A DNA stretch of 64,000 nucleotides from Solimonas variicoloris DSM 15731. Its GTDB lineage: Bacteria; Pseudomonadota; Gammaproteobacteria; Nevskiales; Nevskiaceae. Positions 59,830-64,000 of the stretch are shown here, one piece after another. Below the pieces are notes generated by a model. It was not told where the DNA came from. It saw nothing but the letters and a program-made list of their open reading frames with translations, and searched no databases. The stretch's first letter is position 1; every line of letters starts with the position of its first letter. The DNA lies in NCBI RefSeq assembly GCF_000382285.1, contig NZ_KB907927.1:124001-188000 (forward strand), given 5' to 3'. The translations under genes were made by a program, and so were the position numbers.

Positions 59830-60864
59830 ATGGAAAGTGCACTGGTGACGGGCGGCAGCGGCTTTGTCGGTGGCCATCTCGTGGCGCTGCTGCTGGAACA
59901 GGGCTACACGGTCAGGACCACGGTCCGCAGCCTCTCCAACGCCGCCAAGATCGACCACCTGCTCGCGCTGCAGCGCCGCCACGCCGGGCGCCTGAGCCTG
60001 TTCGAAGCCGACCTGCTCGCCGAAGGATCGTTCGACGCGGCGATGGCGGCGTGCGACTGGGTCTTTCACGTCGCCTCGCCGTTCCTGATGCCGGAGCAGA
60101 TCCGTGACGGACGCAAAGACGTGGTCGAGCCCGCGCTGCGCGGCACGCGCAATGTGCTGGCCGCCGTCGACCGCACCCCGTCCGTGCGTCGCGTCGTGCT
60201 GACCTCGACGGTCGGCGCGATCTTCGGCGACTACGCCGACGTGCTGCAGATGGAAGGCGGCGTGCTCAGCGAGCGCTACTTCAACACCACGAGCACGGTC
60301 GAGAACAATCCGTACCACTACTCGAAGGTGATGGCCGAGCAGGAAGCCTGGCGCCTCTGCGGCGAACAGCATCGCTGGTCGATGGTGGCGATCAACCCGG
60401 GCCTGATCCTCGGTCCGGCGCTGACCGGCACATCGGCGTCCGGCAGCCTGTTCCTGCTCGACGAGCTGCTGAAAGGTTACTTCTTCTACGGCGCGCCCGA
60501 TTTCAGCTTCACCTACGCCGACGTTCGCGACGTCGCGCTGGCGCACCTGCTCGCCGCCCGCGACCCGCAGGCGCACGGCCGCTACATCATCGCCGAACGC
60601 GAGATGACGTCGTTTCTCGAGATGTCACGCCTGCTGCAGCCCTGGCATCGCCGCCCCTACCTGCTGCCGCGCCGCGGCGTGCCGGACGCGATCGTGCGGC
60701 TGATCGGCCCGCTGTTCGGCCTGTCGCAGGACTACATCCGCAAGCACCTGGGTATCCGTTTTACGGTCGACAACCGTCGCAGCGTCGAAGAGCTCGGCTT
60801 GCGCTACCGGCCGCTCGGCGAAACGCTGAAGGACCACTACCAGGCCTGGTTGCGCCTGCGCTGA
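59830..60864 (+). CDS. NAD(P)-dependent SDR, dihydroflavonol 4-reductase/cinnamoyl-CoA reductase-like
   Basis: A 344-residue extended SDR. The cofactor motif TGGSGFVGGHL is at the N-terminus, the catalytic YHYSKVMAE (YxxxK) and the region WSMVAINPGLILGPAL match plant DFR/CCR-like and related bacterial reductases. It would reduce a carbonyl using NADPH; the substrate is unknown. ATG follows GGAGAGCGGCG. The 121-bp upstream gap has GC-rich dyads but no FNR box. It converges on the flavodoxin gene 12 bp away. Confidence 0.85.
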   Translation: MESALVTGGSGFVGGHLVALLLEQGYTVRTTVRSLSNAAKIDHLLALQRRHAGRLSLFEADLLAEGSFDAAMAACDWVFHVASPFLMPEQIRDGRKDVVEPALRGTRNVLAAVDRTPSVRRVVLTSTVGAIFGDYADVLQMEGGVLSERYFNTTSTVENNPYHYSKVMAEQEAWRLCGEQHRWSMVAINPGLILGPALTGTSASGSLFLLDELLKGYFFYGAPDFSFTYADVRDVALAHLLAARDPQAHGRYIIAEREMTSFLEMSRLLQPWHRRPYLLPRRGVPDAIVRLIGPLFGLSQDYIRKHLGIRFTVDNRRSVEELGLRYRPLGETLKDHYQAWLRLR

Positions 60865-60876
60865 AGCGGCGCCCCC

Positions 60877-61482
60877 CTACTCGGCCGCCACATCGTCGCG
60901 ATCGGCCCGCGTCCGCGCCGGCCGGCTCGCGCTCCGCCCGCGCGGCGCCGGCCTGCCGCGCCGCTTCGGCGTGCCGGCGGCACGCATGCGCTGGCGCACC
61001 GTCTCGACATAGGCGTCCAGCGCCGCAGGCGCCTTGTCCTGCCGCAGCTGCGCCTCGGTCAGGGCGAGGCTCGGAAAGCGGCCGTGCTCGATGGTCTCGG
61101 CCTGCGGCTCGCGCAGCGCCGCCATCTCGGCGAGCGTCTCGGTCGCGCCCGAGCCGCGCAGCGTGCAGAAGAAGCCGAGACGACGCAGCGAACCGGCGTA
61201 TTGCGTGAGGTAGCTGCGAACCGGGCTCGACACATGGCTGGCCCAGACCGGCGAGCCGACCAGCACCATCTTGTACTCGCGCGGATCGTGGCGCGGCGCC
61301 GCGATCCGCGGTTCGCGCGCGCGCATCACATCGTAGAGGCTGCGCAGGAAACCGAACGCGCCGGAACGGCCGTGCGCTTCGTGGATCTCTTCGAGATCGG
61401 CATCGAGCCGTTCGGCGAGACGCTGCGCGAGACCGCGCGTGCAGCCGCTGCGCGAGTAATACACCACCAGGGCATCTTTCAT
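60877..61482 (-). CDS. Flavodoxin-domain protein
   Basis: A 201-residue protein. Residues 1-165 form a flavodoxin domain: VVYYSRSGCTRGLAQRLAERL binds the FMN phosphate, and VLVGSPVWASHVSSPVRSYL and FCTLRGSGATETL bind the ring. The last ~40 residues are a Lys/Arg/Pro-rich tail (TPKRRGRPAPRGRSASRPAR) not found in ordinary flavodoxins, perhaps for nucleic-acid or membrane contact. It lies 3 bp after the small basic protein gene and shares its FNR-like box promoter. Confidence 0.85.
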   Translation of the reverse strand: MKDALVVYYSRSGCTRGLAQRLAERLDADLEEIHEAHGRSGAFGFLRSLYDVMRAREPRIAAPRHDPREYKMVLVGSPVWASHVSSPVRSYLTQYAGSLRRLGFFCTLRGSGATETLAEMAALREPQAETIEHGRFPSLALTEAQLRQDKAPAALDAYVETVRQRMRAAGTPKRRGRPAPRGRSASRPARTRADRDDVAAE

Positions 61483-61485
61483 CGT

Positions 61486-61800
61486 TCAGGCTTCCGGCGT
61501 CGCCGCGCGCTTGCGCGGCGCCGGCTTCTTCAGGCCGGCCGCGACGACCAGCCGATCGATCTGACGGTGCGCCTGGCGGCGGCCGCCGTCGATCTGGCGA
61601 ATCAGGCTGTCGAACTGCTCGAACGTGGACTTGGCCTTGGCGGCGCCGGTCTTGCCGAGGCAGCCGGCGAGCGTGCGATTGGCCTCGACCAGCTCCCGCA
61701 GCGATTTCTCCGCGTGCCGCCAGCTGGTGCGCGTGCGCTGCCAGGCGGCGCGGAGCTCCTGGGCGTCGGTCTTCTTTGTCGTCCTTCGGGCGTTCTGCAT
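61486..61800 (-). CDS. Small basic helical protein of unknown function
   Basis: Unrecognised 104-residue protein, rich in Lys, Arg and Ala, predicted mostly helical (ELRAAWQRTRTSWRHAEKS, then STFEQFDSLIRQIDGGRRQ). The C-terminal LKKPAPRKRAATPEA is strongly basic, resembling histone-like tails. ATG 61800 follows AGAGGGAAG. It precedes flavodoxin by 3 bp, and the FNR-like box at 61868-61881 is about 68 bp upstream. DNA binding is a guess from charge alone. Confidence 0.65.
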   Translation of the reverse strand: MQNARRTTKKTDAQELRAAWQRTRTSWRHAEKSLRELVEANRTLAGCLGKTGAAKAKSTFEQFDSLIRQIDGGRRQAHRQIDRLVVAAGLKKPAPRKRAATPEA

Positions 61801-61867
61801 GGCGGCTTCCCTCTCGTCACGGCCATCGCGGCCTGTTCGACGATGGTCCCGTGCCGCAGCGCGGACA

Positions 61868-61881
61868 TTGACGCAGATCAA
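61868..61881 (-). promoter_or_regulatory. FNR-like box upstream of the small basic protein-flavodoxin operon
   Basis: TTGACGCAGATCAA differs from TTGAT-N4-ATCAA by one base. Class II placement puts the start near 61833, 33 nt before ATG 61800. Confidence 0.62.
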
Positions 61882-61891
61882 GCCGGCGCCG

Positions 61892-62695
61892 TCAGCGCGC
61901 GGTGTAGCCGCCGTCGATGACGAGTTCGGCGCCGGTGACGAACTTGGCCTCGTCGGACGCCAGGTAGACCGCGCCCCAGGCGACGTCGTCCGGCTCGCCG
62001 ATATGGCCGAGCGGATGCAGCGCGTCGGCGGCCTGGCGCGCCGCCGCCAGATCGCCGCCGGCGCTGCCGAGATGCGCCTCGACCATCGGCGTCCAGATGA
62101 AGCCCGGATGGATGCTGTTGACGCGGATGCGCTCGGCTGCGTACAGCATCGCGTCGGTCTTGCTCATCAGGCGCACGGCGCCCTTCGAGGCGTGGTACGG
62201 CGGCACGTCGGGCGCGCCGACGAGGCCGTAGATCGACGACAGATTGATGATGCTGCCGGCGCCGCTGCGGCGCAGATGCGGGATCGCATGCTTGGTGCAG
62301 AAGAACACGCCCTTGACGTTGATCGCCTGCACGTGGTCCCACTCGGCTTCGCTGATCTGGTCGGTCGGCTTGTCGACGCCGGCGATGCCGGCATTGTTGA
62401 CCAGCACGTCCAGCCGCCCGTACGTGGCGGCGACGTCGGCGAGCACGGCCGAGACTTCGGCTTCGAGGCTGACGTCGCAGTGCCAGTAGCGCGCCCGCAG
62501 GCCGCGCGCCGACAGCGCCGCCGCGAACGCGGCGCCGGCCTCGTCGCGGATATCGAGCACGGCGACCGCCGCGCCCTCGCCGGCCATGCGCTCGGCGACC
62601 GCCGCGCCCTCGCCGGCCATGCGCTCGGCGATCGCGTGGCCGAGCCCGAGCGCGGCGCCAGTGACGACGGCGACTTTTCCGTTCAGACGATTCAT
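61892..62695 (-). CDS. SDR family oxidoreductase with internal 11-residue duplication
   Basis: A 267-residue classical SDR: TGAALGLG (12-19), NNAG, the serine in SIINLSSIYG, the YHASK active site and the C-terminal GAELVIDGGYTAR. Related enzymes are 3-oxoacyl reductases and sugar or alcohol dehydrogenases; the substrate is open. Residues 23-33 (AERMAGEGAAV) are repeated exactly at 34-44, due to a 33-bp tandem repeat, so the helix after the nucleotide loop is lengthened by three turns and the enzyme may be impaired. A dyad TTGACCTGCGTCAA is 58 bp upstream. Confidence 0.88.
   Translation of the reverse strand: MNRLNGKVAVVTGAALGLGHAIAERMAGEGAAVAERMAGEGAAVAVLDIRDEAGAAFAAALSARGLRARYWHCDVSLEAEVSAVLADVAATYGRLDVLVNNAGIAGVDKPTDQISEAEWDHVQAINVKGVFFCTKHAIPHLRRSGAGSIINLSSIYGLVGAPDVPPYHASKGAVRLMSKTDAMLYAAERIRVNSIHPGFIWTPMVEAHLGSAGGDLAAARQAADALHPLGHIGEPDDVAWGAVYLASDEAKFVTGAELVIDGGYTAR
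62561..62626. repeat. Perfect 33-bp tandem repeat inside the SDR gene
   Basis: The unit at 62561-62593 is repeated base for base at 62594-62626, and the next five bases (GGCGA) begin a third copy. In frame it adds AERMAGEGAAV. Confidence 0.95.
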
Positions 62696-62752
62696 GGCGC
62701 TCTCCTCGGCATGGGCATCGTTTCCACCGTAGCCGCCGGCCGCGCGGCGACC

Positions 62753-62766
62753 TTGACCTGCGTCAA
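62753..62766. promoter_or_regulatory. FNR-like dyad between divergent genes
   Basis: TTGACCTGCGTCAA is a perfect dyad (TTGAC/GTCAA) with two symmetric departures from the FNR consensus. It lies 58 bp before the SDR start and 102 bp before the 62868 start, so it could serve either side. Confidence 0.5.
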
Positions 62767-62867
62767 TGCCGCCGCGCCGTGCCGGGTCACGCTAGAGGCC
62801 TGCGTCCGCAGCTCACGAAGCGGACGGACCGTCGATCGCCGCCCGCCCACGAGAGGAGCCAGGACAA

Positions 62868-63260
62868 ATGCCGAATGCCGCAGCGCCGCGCGTGGGCAGC
62901 TGGTACCGCTCGCCGATGCTGGCGCAGAGCTTCCAGGTCGTCGCCCTCGATCAGCAGGCGCGCACCGTCGAGATCCTCTGCTTCGACGGCACGCTCGACG
63001 AATGGCCGCTGTCGCACTGGCTGACGCTGGACGCCGAACTGTGCGCGGGGCCGCGCGACTACCGCGGCGCGTTCGAGCTCGAACGCGGCGACGCGCTGGA
63101 CGATGCCCCGGACTGGGACCATGCGCACTGGCTCGACGCGCTCGAATCGGCGGAGCGCGCGCGCACGCCGTCGCTGCCGCCTCCCGAATGGCCGGACGAG
63201 GGGCCGCAGCGGCCGGCCGCGGTGCGGCGTGGCAGCGTCGCCCGACATCCACGCGCTTGA
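62868..63260 (+). CDS. Conserved hypothetical acidic protein
   Basis: A 130-residue soluble protein that I do not recognise by function. The first ~75 residues form a compact, probably beta-rich domain (VGSWYRSPMLAQSFQVVALDQQARTVEILCFDG, then LDEWPLSHW) followed by an acidic region and a Pro/Arg tail. ATG 62868 follows AGGAGCC. Expression from the FNR-like dyad at 62753 is possible. Similar short proteins with W and FDGxLDEWPL occur in other proteobacteria to my knowledge, without assigned role. Confidence 0.7.
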   Translation: MPNAAAPRVGSWYRSPMLAQSFQVVALDQQARTVEILCFDGTLDEWPLSHWLTLDAELCAGPRDYRGAFELERGDALDDAPDWDHAHWLDALESAERARTPSLPPPEWPDEGPQRPAAVRRGSVARHPRA

Positions 63261-63270
63261 CGGCGATCAA
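63257..63270 (+). promoter_or_regulatory. FNR-like box
   Basis: TTGACGGCGATCAA, one mismatch to TTGAT-N4-ATCAA, overlaps the last codons of the preceding gene. TACCGT at 63293-63298 is at the correct distance for a -10; the start would be near 63305. Confidence 0.58.
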
Positions 63271-63342
63271 GGCCGGCGCCGCGCATCGCTTCTACCGTGC
63301 GGCATGGGCACTCCGCCCGATTCACGCCGAGCCCTTCCCCCG

Positions 63343-63546
63343 ATGAACACCTTGCACCTCAGCGCCCGCACGACGCCCCGCAGCGCGACCCGCGCCGGCG
63401 CCGGGAATCCGGCGGCGACGATCACGATCCAGCTCGGCGGCAATGCCGGCATGCGCACGCTGCAGCACCGCGAACCGCTGATCGAGTGGAAGCGCGCGCG
63501 GCGCGCCAGCGCATCCACCGACGATGCCGCGGTGTTGCCGGCCTGA
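63343..63546 (+). CDS. Possible small protein (67 aa)
   Basis: ATG 63343 opens a 67-codon frame (MNTLHLSARTTPRSATRAG... ending DDAAVLPA). No recognised domain; the middle GNPAATITIQLGGNAGMRTLQ could be a beta-hairpin. No strong ribosome site. The FNR-like box and -10 at 63257-63298 point at it, which is the main reason to list it. After it, 63547-63741 shows no gene. Confidence 0.4.
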   Translation: MNTLHLSARTTPRSATRAGAGNPAATITIQLGGNAGMRTLQHREPLIEWKRARRASASTDDAAVLPA

Positions 63547-63741
63547 GCGTGGTACCGGATGGCGGCGCCCGCGCACCGCCGTCCGTGCGGCAGAACACGG
63601 TCGCTCCCGGCAGCGCCGATGGCAGTCGGCATATGTTCGATGTCGTACGGACATGCGGCCGCCGGCCCGGGAACATCGCCCTCGACGCCACGCGCGTCCG
63701 CTCATCCATTCGGATGCCCGTCGTCCTCATCGACGATCGCC

Positions 63742-64000
63742 ATGACCGGTTCGAAGCCTTCGTTCAACGTTTCGCCCCCGCTCGACTGCCGAGTCGACCT
63801 GCACTCAGTGTCGGCCGCGGGTCGTGCCTGGCGCAGCGTGCTCGCCACGCTGCTGCCGCTGCTGGAAATCGCGGCGCTCGCCGCCAGCGCTTGGATCGCC
63901 GCGCTGCTCGTGCGCGAACTCGACCCCGGCGGCTTCGACGCCAGCATCTCCGGACGCTACGGCCTGCTCGCCAGCTCGATGTCGCTGTTCGCGCCGTTCG
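63742..64000 (+). CDS. Membrane protein, partial (runs off the window)
   Basis: ATG 63742 opens a frame that stays open to the window end (86 codons). After about 30 residues without strong features comes a hydrophobic segment, SVLATLLPLLEIAALAASAW, that should span the membrane, then a polar stretch (RELDPGGFDASISGRYG) and the start of another apolar segment (LLASSMSLFAPF). The family cannot be named from this part. No clear ribosome site is seen before the ATG. Confidence 0.5.
   Translation, partial: MTGSKPSFNVSPPLDCRVDLHSVSAAGRAWRSVLATLLPLLEIAALAASAWIAALLVRELDPGGFDASISGRYGLLASSMSLFAPF

Noticed and set aside
54774-64000. Integrated phage or genomic island
   Set aside because: Despite the stress-gene clustering, no integrase, transposase, att repeats or tRNA target site was seen and composition stays GC-rich apart from one short AT-rich stretch.

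Overview
The window is a high-GC chromosomal segment with tightly packed genes and many 4-bp start/stop overlaps. It reads as a gammaproteobacterium. The order smpB, ratA, ratB/rnfH, bamE, fur, recN, grpE, dnaK, dnaJ, and the order fabD, fabG, acpP, fabF, pabC, mltG, tmk, holB, pilZ, are both gammaproteobacterial. A type II secretion cluster, soluble transhydrogenase, TonB-dependent receptor and FNR-type boxes fit the same group. The gene mix suggests something near Nevskiales/Xanthomonadales; that placement is inference. No rRNA, tRNA, CRISPR array, prophage or insertion sequence was seen.

0-20 kb is mostly housekeeping. It holds an IclR regulator, tmRNA with smpB, an NSS-type transporter, ratA/ratB, bamE and fur (divergent), an 11-residue-repeat exported protein, recN, nadK and the heat-shock group hrcA-grpE-dnaK-dnaJ. 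A TMEM175-type channel gene sits between dnaK and dnaJ and overlaps dnaJ. sthA, an orphan ParA ATPase, ydfG, and a secreted esterase plus seven-repeat propeller pair follow.

20-38 kb holds an HPP membrane protein, acnA and acnB, then a carbohydrate-utilisation locus: GPH transporter, LacI regulator, TonB-dependent receptor, flavin-dependent tryptophan-halogenase homologue, GH3 beta-glucosidase and MFS sugar porter. Two almost identical 18-bp LacI-type operators, one before the receptor and one before the porter-GH3 operon, tie the two arms together. An AhpD-like/DUF2892 operon with a perfect FNR box lies inside this locus.

38-55 kb holds mnmA-nudJ downstream of the type II secretion pseudopilin and assembly genes gspG to gspN (no gspC, D, E or F here). 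A rhombosortase gene is divergent from gspG and overlaps fabD by 4 bp. The fatty-acid/folate/replication operon fabD...pilZ follows, without plsX or fabH ahead of it.

55-64 kb looks like a stress or low-oxygen region: a phosphoribosyltransferase gene, alpha/beta hydrolase, PolX, an HPF/RaiA-like protein, a tandem universal stress protein, SDR enzymes, a flavodoxin and small unknown proteins. FNR-like boxes (TTGAY-N4-RTCAA) recur between these genes. The phosphoribosyltransferase is broken: its first ~26 codons lie on the opposite strand just upstream, as if a small DNA segment had inverted. An SDR gene here carries a perfect in-frame 33-bp tandem duplication.
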